Notes: a model not told the origin generated them from the letters alone. DNA of 8,235 nucleotides from JACMLD01 sp033761915 (GCA_033761915.1 JANRMC010000070.1:1-8235), one strand, 5' to 3'; numbered from the stretch's first letter, positions 1 to 6,179 are shown. Translations and numbers: made by a program.

Positions 1-1
1 G

Positions 2-790
2 GCACAACCCAGAGCCATTAATCTGTTTTATTTGAAAGATGCCATCCGCAACCGTATTGAAAAAGCCGGAGATGATTTTGTGGTGGTGGATACGGATATC
101 CGGTTTACAGCAACAGCATTAAAAACAGAACTGGAGCAACACCCGGAACGGTTTAGTCCGAATGTAATTTTACGGGGTCTTTTTCAGGAAATGATATTAC
201 CCAATATTGTTTTTATTGGTGGCGGGGGAGAGCTGGCCTATTGGTTGGAGTTTAAAGATCTGTTTGCATACTATAAAGTGCCATTACCGGTATTATTGCT
301 GCGTAATTCATTTTTAATAATAGAAAAGAAGTGGACTGAAAAAATTGCCAAACTGCATTTAACGGATGAGCAGGTTTTTTTAAGTGCCCCACAACTATTA
401 ACCAATATGGTTAAAGAAAACAGCAATGGCAAGCTTTCTCTGGAAAGCGAGTTGAACCAGGCAGCTGCTTTTTATAACCAGCTTTTACAAAAGGCGGTGG
501 CCGTTGATGCCACTTTGCAAAAACATGTGGCCGCTTTAGCAGCTAAAGCCACCAAGCCTTTACAGCAATTGCAACAAAAACTATTACGCAGCGAGAAACG
601 AAAATATGACAATGAACAGCGACAGCTGGAATTAGTAAAGAATACCTTGTTTCCTAAAAACTCTTTACAGGAAAGAGTAGATAATTTTATGCCGTTTTAT
701 GCCAAACACGGCCCTGCGTTTATTACAATGTTATATGATTTTTCCTTAACAACGGAGCAGGAATTTGTGGTAATAAAAGAAGAAGCCTGA
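2..790 (+). CDS. bshC: BshC, putative cysteine-adding enzyme of bacillithiol synthesis (5'-truncated by window edge)
   Basis: This is the C-terminal 262 residues of BshC, the enzyme proposed to join cysteine to glucosaminyl-malate in the last step of bacillithiol synthesis in the cytoplasm. The family is about 530 residues long, so roughly half lies left of the window. The frame is open from base 2 and the first residues read AQPRAINLFYLKDAIRNRIE, typical internal BshC sequence, so the TTG at 32 is not a real start. The family signature follows: SPNVILRGLFQEMILPN, then the glycine run IGGGGELAYWLEFKDLF and VPLPVLLLRNSFLII. The last third, rich in Gln, Lys and Leu (LQQLQQKLLRSEKRKYDNEQ), is the family's C-terminal coiled coil. 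The product ends in EEA with TGA at 788-790. It converges with the transpeptidase gene, leaving 4 bp and no visible terminator. Confidence 0.93.
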   Translation, partial: AQPRAINLFYLKDAIRNRIEKAGDDFVVVDTDIRFTATALKTELEQHPERFSPNVILRGLFQEMILPNIVFIGGGGELAYWLEFKDLFAYYKVPLPVLLLRNSFLIIEKKWTEKIAKLHLTDEQVFLSAPQLLTNMVKENSNGKLSLESELNQAAAFYNQLLQKAVAVDATLQKHVAALAAKATKPLQQLQQKLLRSEKRKYDNEQRQLELVKNTLFPKNSLQERVDNFMPFYAKHGPAFITMLYDFSLTTEQEFVVIKEEA

Positions 791-794
791 CAGA

Positions 795-1964
795 TTACTC
801 TACGTAAATTGTTTGCTTTAATTTAATGGGCACCGCTTTTTCCAGACGAATGGCCGGAGACCAGTGAGGCATTGCTTCAAAACGCTCAATAATTAAATTA
901 TTCATTTCATTAGTAGCGCCTTTTAATACATTGGGTAAAATAATTTTACCTTCTTTGGTTACAATGTATTCTACAGTAATAAAGGTTTTTGCCTGCTCTT
1001 CTGGTAAAAGCCTGGCAAGGTCTTTAGAAAGTGTGTTTAAAAAAGTCTGGAACCCTTCACTGCCTCCGGGATAAACGGGTAATTTATTTACGCTGGTTAC
1101 CAGTTCTTTTTCATCAAAAGCCACAGGGGTGGCTTCTTTTTTCTTTACAATTTTTCTTTCAGCAGGTTTGGGGGCTTCTGTGCTAACCACAAAAGGTTCT
1201 CCTAAAATATATTCACCTTGTGCGTTGGTTAAAATAACCGGTAATGCTTTATTCTTTTCAAAATAATAATACACATCCCGCATGCGGTCGGTTAAATCTT
1301 TATACTCAGGAAACTGTTTAATGTATTTGGTAAGATAGTCAACGCTCTTGTTGTTTTGATACGAAATGGGGAAGATGTGCACCGGTATAAAATCCTGCCC
1401 CTGGTTTTTTGCCAGTGCCGCTAATACATATAATTCTTCTATCTGTTCGTTGGTAATAGGTATACAACCCGTGGTAACACAACTGCCGTGTATGTAAATA
1501 TCTCCACCGGGTTGTAAAGAATCGCTTAGTAACTTATCAGATGCATTGGGGTAATTAAGCCCTAACGATAAATGAAACTCGCTTTTGGGGTTAAACTCGT
1601 TAATATAATAAAAGCCTTCCGGCACCTGGTAATCACCTTCCATTCTTTTGGGGCCCAGGCTGCCTGCCATTGCACATACTTTATAGGTTTTAAACAGGCG
1701 GTAAACATCATCCCGTTCCTGCTTTACCCAAACTTCCATTTTACTATCGTACTTAAAAGAGCGGATGTATAAATATTTGGCAGGCCATTTCAGTTTCTTT
1801 TCTTCAAACTGTTTTTTTAGCGTGTCTTCTTTTGCCTTTAAGGCATCGTTTACCTTGGGAAAAGATAACTGGTAATCAATAAAATTAAAGGAACTGGCAC
1901 TGGTTTGTGCCACCAAAGTATGCGTGCAGGCTAAAATGAATACAAAATAAATGGCCTTAATCAT
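795..1964 (-). CDS. Secreted L,D-transpeptidase (YkuD/YafK-like) fused to a TonB-type C-terminal domain
   Basis: The product has 389 aa and is probably exported. Residues 1-20 form a signal peptide with cleavage likely after LVA-19; ILAC-13 is a poorer lipobox alternative. Residues about 60-205 are an L,D-transpeptidase catalytic domain. The core is YIHGSCVTTGCIPIT, with H159 and the likely nucleophile C167 spaced as in the HG...GC motif of YkuD/YafK enzymes, which act on peptidoglycan stem peptides in the periplasm. A linker rich in Lys, Pro and Glu (about 262-288) leads to residues 293-389. That stretch reads as a TonB C-terminal domain: LPVYPGGSEGFQTFL, then ITVEYIVTKEGKI, then FEAMPHWSPAIRLEKAVPIK and a final beta strand QTIYV. 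There is no TonB N-terminal anchor. The start at 1964 gives a complete signal peptide. An intrinsic terminator upstream separates it from hppD, so it probably has its own promoter, which I could not place firmly. The domain calls are strong; the biological role is inferred. Confidence 0.88.
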   Translation of the reverse strand: MIKAIYFVFILACTHTLVAQTSASSFNFIDYQLSFPKVNDALKAKEDTLKKQFEEKKLKWPAKYLYIRSFKYDSKMEVWVKQERDDVYRLFKTYKVCAMAGSLGPKRMEGDYQVPEGFYYINEFNPKSEFHLSLGLNYPNASDKLLSDSLQPGGDIYIHGSCVTTGCIPITNEQIEELYVLAALAKNQGQDFIPVHIFPISYQNNKSVDYLTKYIKQFPEYKDLTDRMRDVYYYFEKNKALPVILTNAQGEYILGEPFVVSTEAPKPAERKIVKKKEATPVAFDEKELVTSVNKLPVYPGGSEGFQTFLNTLSKDLARLLPEEQAKTFITVEYIVTKEGKIILPNVLKGATNEMNNLIIERFEAMPHWSPAIRLEKAVPIKLKQTIYVE

Positions 1965-2055
1965 AAGTGGATTATCTTATACAAAAACGGCTTCTGCGTT
2001 TTTTTAGTGCTTAAAACTACTATTATCAGCGTTAAAAATACCACAAATAACCGGG

Positions 2056-2097
2056 CAAAAATCAAACCAGCTTATCCACCAATGTGAATAAGCTGGT
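2056..2097 (-). terminator. Intrinsic terminator of hppD
   Basis: A 10-bp perfect inverted repeat, ACCAGCTTAT (2066-2075) with ATAAGCTGGT (2088-2097), extends inward past one mismatch by three more pairs (CAC/GTG) to a CAAT loop. Read on the minus strand, the stem is followed at once by TTGATTTTTG, a U-rich tail. It lies about 100 nt after the hppD stop codon and before the transpeptidase start, so it should end hppD transcription. Confidence 0.75.
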
Positions 2098-2101
2098 ATT
2101 G

Positions 2102-2191
2102 GGTTTGCGTAGTATTAGTATGGCCGAAAATGGTGCTATAGCTGAACGGAGCGTCGCAACGGCGGAACCACCGGAGCGGTGCTGCCGGTAA
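2102..2191 (+). other. GC-rich intergenic element with a 23-codon ORF
   Basis: Between the hppD terminator and the hppD stop codon is a stretch clearly richer in G and C than the AT-rich DNA beside it. It contains a small inverted repeat, CACCG-gag-CGGTG. On the plus strand, an ATG at 2120 opens a 23-codon frame (MAENGAIAERSVATAEPPER, then CCR) closed by TAA at 2189-2191. The frame is also open upstream into the terminator. I see no promoter or ribosome binding site for it. Its compact form and position just after a gene end suggest a dispersed intergenic repeat unit rather than a gene, but one window cannot show repetition. Confidence 0.35.
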
Positions 2192-2198
2192 CATTATT

Positions 2199-3329
2199 TT
2201 ATAAATTACCGCGCAGTTCCTGCTCTCTTTCTATGGCTTCAAAAAGGGCTTTAAAATTGCCTTTGCCAAAGCTTTTGGCGCCCTTGCGCTGTATAATTTC
2301 AAAGAAAAGAGTGGGGCGGTCTTCTACGGGTTTAGTAAATATTTGCAGCAGGTAGCCCTCTTCATCTCGGTCTACCAAAATACCCAGCTGCTTTAATGGT
2401 TCAAGGTCTTCATCAATATGGCCTACCCGGGCCAGCAAATCATCGTAATAGGTGGTGGGAACTTTTAAAAATTCAACACCACGTTGCTGCAACTGTGTAA
2501 CGGTACTTACAATATCGTTGGTGGCTAATGCCACGTGCTGGCAACCTTCGCCATCATAAAACTCTAAATACTCTTCTACCTGACTTTTCTTTTTACCTTC
2601 TGCAGGCTCATTAATAGGAAACTTAACAAAGCCGTTGCCATTGCTCATTACTTTGCTCATAAGAGCTGAGTATTCTGTAGAAATATCGTTATCATCAAAA
2701 GAGAGTATGTTTTTAAAACCCATTATTTCTTCGTAAAAATGTACCCACTTGTTCATCTGGTTCCAACCCACATTACCCACACAATGGTCAACATATTGAA
2801 GCCCTGTTTCTGTGGGGTTATAAACAGTTTCCCATTTTTTATAACCGGGTAAAAACACACCGTTGTAATTTTTTCTGTCTATAAACAGGTGCACGGTTTC
2901 TCCGTAGGTGTGTATGCCGCTCATTACCACTTCTCCATTATCGTCTTTTAAAACAGTGGGTGGCATAAAACTTTTTGCACCGCGTTGAGTGGTTTCCTGC
3001 CAGGCGTTGGCAGCATTTTGCACCCGCAGCGATAAAAATTTTACCCCATCGCCATGCTTATAAATATGATTAGCAATTTCATTGTTACTGCGCAGGGGGG
3101 TGGTAAATACAAAAGTTAATTTATGCTGGCGCACGGCATAGCTTGCACGGTCTTTAATACCGGTTTCCGGTCCGGCATATGCCAAACTCTGAAAGCCAAA
3201 TGCTGTTTTATAGAAATGTGCGGCCTGCTTGGCATTGCCTACATAAAACTCTACATAATCGGTGCCTTCCAGTGGCAAAAAATCGGTGTTGTTGGTAGCA
3301 GGTTTAGCCGCAGCAATAATTGTTGACAT
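2199..3329 (-). CDS. hppD: 4-hydroxyphenylpyruvate dioxygenase
   Basis: This 376-aa cytoplasmic Fe(II) enzyme converts 4-hydroxyphenylpyruvate to homogentisate, the second step of tyrosine breakdown. It has the two vicinal-oxygen-chelate (glyoxalase-like) halves of the family: residues about 22-155 (DYVEFYVGNAKQAAHFYKTA) and 178-345. The 2-His-1-Glu iron site is intact: H182 in YVDHCVGNV, H265 in GCQHVALATND and E344 in LFFEIIQRKG. The C-terminal gate region GAKSFGKGNFKALFEAIEREQ is also present, and the length is typical. The ATG at 3327-3329 follows an A-rich leader (aaaaagaaattaaatc) with no Shine-Dalgarno sequence, as usual in Bacteroidota. No homogentisate dioxygenase or other pathway gene lies beside it here. 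Transcription probably begins near 3610, giving a leader of about 280 nt, and ends at the stem-loop at 2056-2097. Confidence 0.97.
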   Translation of the reverse strand: MSTIIAAAKPATNNTDFLPLEGTDYVEFYVGNAKQAAHFYKTAFGFQSLAYAGPETGIKDRASYAVRQHKLTFVFTTPLRSNNEIANHIYKHGDGVKFLSLRVQNAANAWQETTQRGAKSFMPPTVLKDDNGEVVMSGIHTYGETVHLFIDRKNYNGVFLPGYKKWETVYNPTETGLQYVDHCVGNVGWNQMNKWVHFYEEIMGFKNILSFDDNDISTEYSALMSKVMSNGNGFVKFPINEPAEGKKKSQVEEYLEFYDGEGCQHVALATNDIVSTVTQLQQRGVEFLKVPTTYYDDLLARVGHIDEDLEPLKQLGILVDRDEEGYLLQIFTKPVEDRPTLFFEIIQRKGAKSFGKGNFKALFEAIEREQELRGNL

Positions 3330-3381
3330 GAGCTTGATTTAATTTCTTTTTTAATTTTTTTTTGTGCCCAACTGCGGTAGT

Positions 3382-3413
3382 GGCTTCATCGTTGAAGCCG
3401 CCTTTTGAGGCGG
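3382..3413 (-). promoter_or_regulatory. Two abutting stem-loops in the hppD 5' leader
   Basis: On the minus-strand RNA, hairpin A pairs CCGCC with GGCGG around a TCAAAA loop (3413-3398). Hairpin B pairs GGCTTCA with TGAAGCC around an ACGA loop (3399-3382). The stems share two bases (3398-3399), so they either abut with fraying or compete. They sit 53 nt upstream of the hppD start codon, followed by a mostly A-rich stretch rather than a U-tract, so they do not look like a terminator. They may be a structured leader element or part of an intergenic repeat. The function is not known. Confidence 0.45.
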
Positions 3414-3508
3414 ACACTTGTACTGCAAAATAAGAAGCAGCAAAAGCGCAGTGCAGTTAATAGCAGTTGGTAATGGTAAAATTTGGAGTGTAATACTCCT
3501 TAGTGTTT

Positions 3509-3610
3509 TTAAAAGAGAAAGTAAGGCGCATCCATTGCCAGCGATTCCATCAGCAGGCAATAGTTAAAGCGTTTGTCGCCAAATATTTTATGTGGGTAAT
3601 CAGGACGCAT
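3509..3610 (-). CDS. Possible 33-aa aromatic-rich leader peptide upstream of hppD
   Basis: Directly after the predicted promoter, an ATG at 3608-3610 opens a 33-codon frame ending in TAA. It begins MRPDYPHKIFGDKRFNYC and ends MDAPYFLF. Seven of the 33 residues are Phe or Tyr (Y5, F10, F15, Y17, Y30, F31, F33), with three in the last four positions. The predicted transcription start lies at or within a few bases of the ATG, so translation would be leaderless or nearly so. About 9 nt after its stop is a 5-bp hairpin, AGGAGT-attac-ACTCC (3500-3485). This resembles the layout of a leader peptide followed by RNA structure, in front of a gene that degrades a tyrosine-derived keto acid. It may equally be a chance frame; there is no homology evidence. 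Confidence 0.25.
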   Translation of the reverse strand: MRPDYPHKIFGDKRFNYCLLMESLAMDAPYFLF

Positions 3611-3616
3611 CTGGCA

Positions 3617-3646
3617 CAAAGATAACAATTGTTGTGTTTTGAACAA
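3617..3646 (-). promoter_or_regulatory. Bacteroidota-type promoter for hppD
   Basis: On the minus strand, TTG (3646-3644) is followed after 19 bp by TATCTTTG (3624-3617). This matches the Bacteroidota primary-sigma promoter form, a -33 TTG and a -7 TAnnTTTG separated by about 19 bp. It is the only such match I found in the intergenic DNA. It begins 5 bp after the stop codon of the small Cys-rich gene and would start transcription near 3610, well before hppD at 3329. Confidence 0.6.
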
Positions 3647-3651
3647 CCAAT

Positions 3652-3864
3652 TTAACAGCGGCCGCCGGTAATATCGCGGCATTCTTTTAAGGTGGCAAAA
3701 GGGCCGCGACATTCCACCCACAACCCATCTACTTTTTTAAAGCAGTAATAACTGCCATTGCGGGCTTTTTTGCAGGTGCAGCTAACCAAACCTGCAGCAA
3801 CACCTTTTTTTACTGCTTTCTTTTTAGTCTTTTTTTTACGGGGTGTATTTTTTTTAGTTGCCAT
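3652..3864 (-). CDS. Small protein with Lys-rich N-terminal tail and Cys-rich C-terminal domain, unknown function
   Basis: The product has 70 aa and I do not recognise its family. Residues 1-20 are a strongly basic tail (MATKKNTPRKKKTKKKAVKK), like histone-H1-type or nucleic-acid-binding tails. Residues 28-70 hold six cysteines (C29, C31, C41, C52, C62, C70) with aromatic residues between them: GSYYCFKKVDGLWVECRGPF, then ending CRDITGGRC. That pattern suits three disulfides or a small metal-binding fold. No signal peptide is visible, so disulfides would need another export route, whereas zinc binding would suit the cytoplasm. The ATG at 3862-3864 lies 2 bp after the stop codon of the lipoprotein gene, so it is very likely the third gene of that operon. 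A different frame over 3652-3721 has no such features and is discarded. Confidence 0.72.
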   Translation of the reverse strand: MATKKNTPRKKKTKKKAVKKGVAAGLVSCTCKKARNGSYYCFKKVDGLWVECRGPFATLKECRDITGGRC

Positions 3865-3866
3865 AA

Positions 3867-4583
3867 TTATTGGTTAATGGTAAATAAAAGAGCTGTACTT
3901 TCTTTAAAGGTTGCCGCCACCGGAATAACTAAAGTTTTTTTGCCGCTTATTTTATTAGGCGTTTCATTTAAGATGCGTTCTACCAGTATGCTTTCGTTTT
4001 CTGTTGCCTTGCTTAAGAATAAAAGTTTAAAGCCCTTTGTTTTGTTAATAGCTTTTGCCGGTGCGCCTTTGGTGGTGTAATAAAACAAACCATTTTTGGT
4101 GCGTTTAGGATGCAAGGCAATTCTGAATTCAATTTTATCAAGACTCTTATCTACCCGGCCAAGGTAAGCAGGACCAAAACCAATGCATTCCTCATCTTCA
4201 TTATACTTAATAGAAAAGAATACACAGGCCCGGGTGTTTTGCGGTGCTGTTTCTAAAACAGCCAGGTATAAATGCTGGCTGGTACCAATTACTTGTTTAT
4301 AGTCTGCATACGGTTGCCGGCTTTCAGTATTCATTAAAGAACGTTCCAGAATATTATTACGTTCTACCAGTCGCTCATCAAAAGCTGTTTTATAAAAGTG
4401 TATGGAAGTAATACTGTCTGCAGCCTGATTGCTTAATGCCGCAATAGCTTCCGGCAGTGGGTAAAACAGGCTATCGTTAGCGGCAATATCATTTTCGTAA
4501 GAAAAGGCTTTTCGGGTTTGGCTGCAAGAAAAGTATTGCAGTATTATTAAGCACAAAAGCAATGATTTTATAAAGCGCTTCAT
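3867..4583 (-). CDS. Putative lipoprotein, unknown family
   Basis: The product has 238 aa and no recognised domain. I chose the ATG at 4581-4583, giving MKRFIKSLLLCLIILQYFSC. This is a basic n-region, a hydrophobic core and a loose lipobox with C20 as the likely lipidated residue. An upstream start at 4628 would overlap the preceding gene by 44 bp and bury the signal peptide. The mature part looks like a folded soluble domain of about 215 residues with alternating strands near the C-terminus (DKIEFRIALHP, GLFYYTTKG, KKTLVIPVAATF, TALLFTINQ). It should sit on the inner or outer membrane, facing the periplasm or the surface. Its start is 1 bp after the stop of the 4585-5532 gene and its stop is 2 bp before the 70-aa gene, so the three are probably one operon. 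An immunity or partner role for the secreted neighbour is only an inference from position. Confidence 0.8.
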   Translation of the reverse strand: MKRFIKSLLLCLIILQYFSCSQTRKAFSYENDIAANDSLFYPLPEAIAALSNQAADSITSIHFYKTAFDERLVERNNILERSLMNTESRQPYADYKQVIGTSQHLYLAVLETAPQNTRACVFFSIKYNEDEECIGFGPAYLGRVDKSLDKIEFRIALHPKRTKNGLFYYTTKGAPAKAINKTKGFKLLFLSKATENESILVERILNETPNKISGKKTLVIPVAATFKESTALLFTINQ

Positions 4584-4584
4584 T

Positions 4585-5532
4585 TTATTTGAATTTAACA
4601 GAAGTAAAATGGTTATAAGTGCCACCAAAGTAAAAACGCGTCATATCATAATTGGGGTGCAGGGCAAAACCACCTTTCATATGAATAATATCCTGCAGGC
4701 CCCAAACTTTGCCACTGCTGCCGCTGCGCAACCCACCAATGGCACCGGCATCAACGGCATAACCACGGCCCAGATAGATTTTTATATTGTACGCAGAGGT
4801 ATTGAAGGATGGAGGTATTTTTCCATTGTTGTTGCGGCTGGTATCGTAAGAAGGTAAATTAATGCCCAATAGTGTAGATACTTCATACAACAACGGTGCA
4901 TAACCCGTAAACTGATCAAAACTCAGTTCCGTATAATTATAGTTGTTGCGGTTATGAATAAAAATACCAAAGCCACCGGTCCACCAGCGGTCAAAGTTAT
5001 CAGCCACAGGTAGTTTATCAAATGGGAAAGCCCCATCGTTGTAATAATTAATGGTAATGCCCGGGGCAGAGAAGCTAAAACTGCCTACTGTTTGATTTCT
5101 TTTATTATTATTCAGAATAAAATTGGTGCTGAATAAGGCAGTGTATGCTTTAGAAAAAGCCATATTGTAGTAAGCGCCGGTATTAATGGTTCTGAAAAAT
5201 TTTGTGTAAGAAAGTGTGTGGCCCCAGCTATAACCAAAGCTGAAAGAATTGGAGAAATCAACCTGTACATCTGAAACAAGCGGATTTAGATTAGCCCCCA
5301 GCGCTTTTGTATAAATACTGAGCGAGGGGCCATAGTTAACCATCAAATGGTTTTTGTAAATGCTATTGGCACTGAACCCGGCAAATACTTTAAGCCCAGG
5401 AAATTTTTGCCCCTTGCCGTAGTTAAAAGTAATATTGGCGCCTGCATTAAAGTTGCCGGTAAACTGCCATTGGTTTTGTGCAGCTGCTTGTTGCCATAAC
5501 CCAACAAACAGTATGAATAAGGTTTTGCGCAT
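4585..5532 (-). CDS. Secreted beta-rich protein, possibly polymorphic toxin type 23-like
   Basis: The product has 315 aa. Residues 1-19 are a signal peptide (MRKTLFILFVGLWQQAAAQ, with AAA before the cut). The mature protein is rich in Asn, Gly, Tyr and Phe in alternating short strands, as in Bacteroidota envelope or beta-barrel-like proteins. The C-terminal half has a block that reminds me of proteins labelled polymorphic toxin type 23 in Bacteroidota: INYYNDGAFPF (161-171), then NFDRWWTGGFGIFI (179-192), then ELSFDQFTGYAPLLYEV (202-218). That link is from memory of the pattern and is moderate at best. Many such proteins have no shown toxicity, so an outer-membrane-associated structural protein is an equal option. 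The ATG at 5530-5532 is the only start that yields a signal peptide. It is the first gene of a tight cluster with the lipoprotein and the small Cys-rich gene, and a palindromic repeat lies directly before its start codon. Confidence 0.8.
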   Translation of the reverse strand: MRKTLFILFVGLWQQAAAQNQWQFTGNFNAGANITFNYGKGQKFPGLKVFAGFSANSIYKNHLMVNYGPSLSIYTKALGANLNPLVSDVQVDFSNSFSFGYSWGHTLSYTKFFRTINTGAYYNMAFSKAYTALFSTNFILNNNKRNQTVGSFSFSAPGITINYYNDGAFPFDKLPVADNFDRWWTGGFGIFIHNRNNYNYTELSFDQFTGYAPLLYEVSTLLGINLPSYDTSRNNNGKIPPSFNTSAYNIKIYLGRGYAVDAGAIGGLRSGSSGKVWGLQDIIHMKGGFALHPNYDMTRFYFGGTYNHFTSVKFK

Positions 5533-5533
5533 G

Positions 5534-5565
5534 TAGTGGCTGCCACTAATTTTTCTAAGCCACTA
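5534..5565 (-). repeat. TAGTGGC repeats in the leader of the secreted-protein gene
   Basis: The plus strand holds a 15-bp near-perfect palindrome, TAGTGGC-T-GCCACTA (5534-5548), and a further GCCACTA at 5559-5565. On the minus strand this gives two direct TAGTGGC copies 17 bp apart plus one inverted copy ending one base before the ATG at 5532. In RNA the outer copy can pair with the inverted copy as a 7-bp stem next to the start codon. The repeat could be an operator or a translation-control hairpin. A separate 12-bp palindrome, CAAAAGCTTTTG, lies at 5584-5595, just after the upstream gene's stop codon. Confidence 0.4.
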
Positions 5566-5603
5566 TGAAGATACAATTAAATACAAAAGCTTTTGCAGGG
5601 CTG

Positions 5604-6059
5604 TTACTGCCGTAAAAATTCAATAAAGTATTGTTGTTTTAAGCCACAGGCATTGGCGGGTAAATCCTGCTCAATAAAATTAACCAGCATTTTTTTATCG
5701 TACATATAGTAAGTGGCGGTGCCTTGTTCTTTTTTTTCTGATTTAGCCAGTATTTCTGATTTTAGTTTTTCGTATTGCGCTCTTTCAAAACAGGCATAGC
5801 GCCAGTAACGCTCATTTTTTTTGCTGGCAATAGCATACTCTTTGTAGGCATAACATTTACCCGTGCTGTCCCATTTGCAATTGGCAAAGGTTACTTCGGC
5901 AGAATCTTCTGCTATTTTGGTAAAGGCAAACTTTACATATTTTAAACCACCGCCTCCTTGTGTAATGAATAAATCTAAATTAAAAAGCGATACCGGCTCG
6001 CATTGGCTGTAAGCTTGCTGTGCTGTTACCAGTAGTACCAGTACAATTATTTTTTTCAT
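5604..6059 (-). CDS. Secreted protein of unknown function with five cysteines
   Basis: The product has 151 aa and belongs to no family I recognise. The ATG at 6057-6059 gives a clean signal peptide, MKKIIVLVLLVTAQQAYSQ, cut after AYS or close by. An upstream in-frame ATG at 6128 would read through the terminator hairpin and place 23 odd residues before the signal peptide, so it is rejected. The mature part has cysteines at 20, 61, 69, 90 and 138, a glycine run (TQGGGGLKYVKF) and many Tyr and Lys residues, suggesting a small disulfide-containing periplasmic or extracellular protein. It lies 71 bp upstream of the toxin-23-like gene in the same direction and may be co-expressed with it, though palindromic DNA lies between them. 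An intrinsic terminator about 23 bp upstream implies its own promoter or partial read-through from the kinase gene; I see no clear promoter. Confidence 0.75.
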   Translation of the reverse strand: MKKIIVLVLLVTAQQAYSQCEPVSLFNLDLFITQGGGGLKYVKFAFTKIAEDSAEVTFANCKWDSTGKCYAYKEYAIASKKNERYWRYACFERAQYEKLKSEILAKSEKKEQGTATYYMYDKKMLVNFIEQDLPANACGLKQQYFIEFLRQ

Positions 6060-6081
6060 ACCGTTGTTTTGGTAAAGAAAC

Positions 6082-6111
6082 AAAAAAGGGATGCGTGGCC
6101 GCATACCCTTT
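6082..6111 (-). terminator. Intrinsic terminator after the histidine kinase gene
   Basis: On the minus strand, AAAGGGTATGCG (6111-6100) pairs with CGCATCCCTTT (6095-6085) around a GCCA loop, with one bulged base. The stem merges into a run of six T (6087-6082). It lies about 70 nt after the kinase stop codon. Because it is only 23 bp before the 5604-6059 start codon, it could also act as an attenuator for that gene. Confidence 0.75.
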
Positions 6112-6179
6112 ATATGGTATTTTAGCAATATTGAGTTGCCCTCTTACGCAGCAGCGCTCTATGTAGCAATTATAATTGG

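Noticed and set aside
1572..1772. Plus-strand frame opposite the transpeptidase domain
   Set aside because: It is antisense to well-conserved catalytic sequence and its product shows no family features.
1983..2003. AAAAACG/CGTTTTT inverted repeat in the transpeptidase leader
   Set aside because: Mostly A/T pairing with a 7-base loop; likely by chance in AT-rich spacer DNA.
2033..2066. Possible minus-strand promoter for the transpeptidase gene (TTTG, 22 bp, TATTTTTA)
   Set aside because: The -7 element lacks the final G, the spacer is at the long end, and the -33 box falls in the hppD terminator tail; too weak to annotate.
3351..3560. 69-codon minus-strand frame overlapping the hppD leader
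   Set aside because: Low-complexity Leu-rich translation running through three hairpins, with no start context; better explained as untranslated leader. Its tail covers the block suspected to be a repeat.
3611..3721. N-terminal extension of the 33-aa leader frame back to an ATG at 3721
   Set aside because: This part overlaps the 3' end of the 70-aa Cys-rich gene in another frame and lies upstream of the predicted promoter.
5343..5576. 77-codon minus-strand frame over the start of the secreted-protein gene
   Set aside because: It overlaps the signal peptide and N-terminus of the 315-aa protein in another frame and shows no domain.
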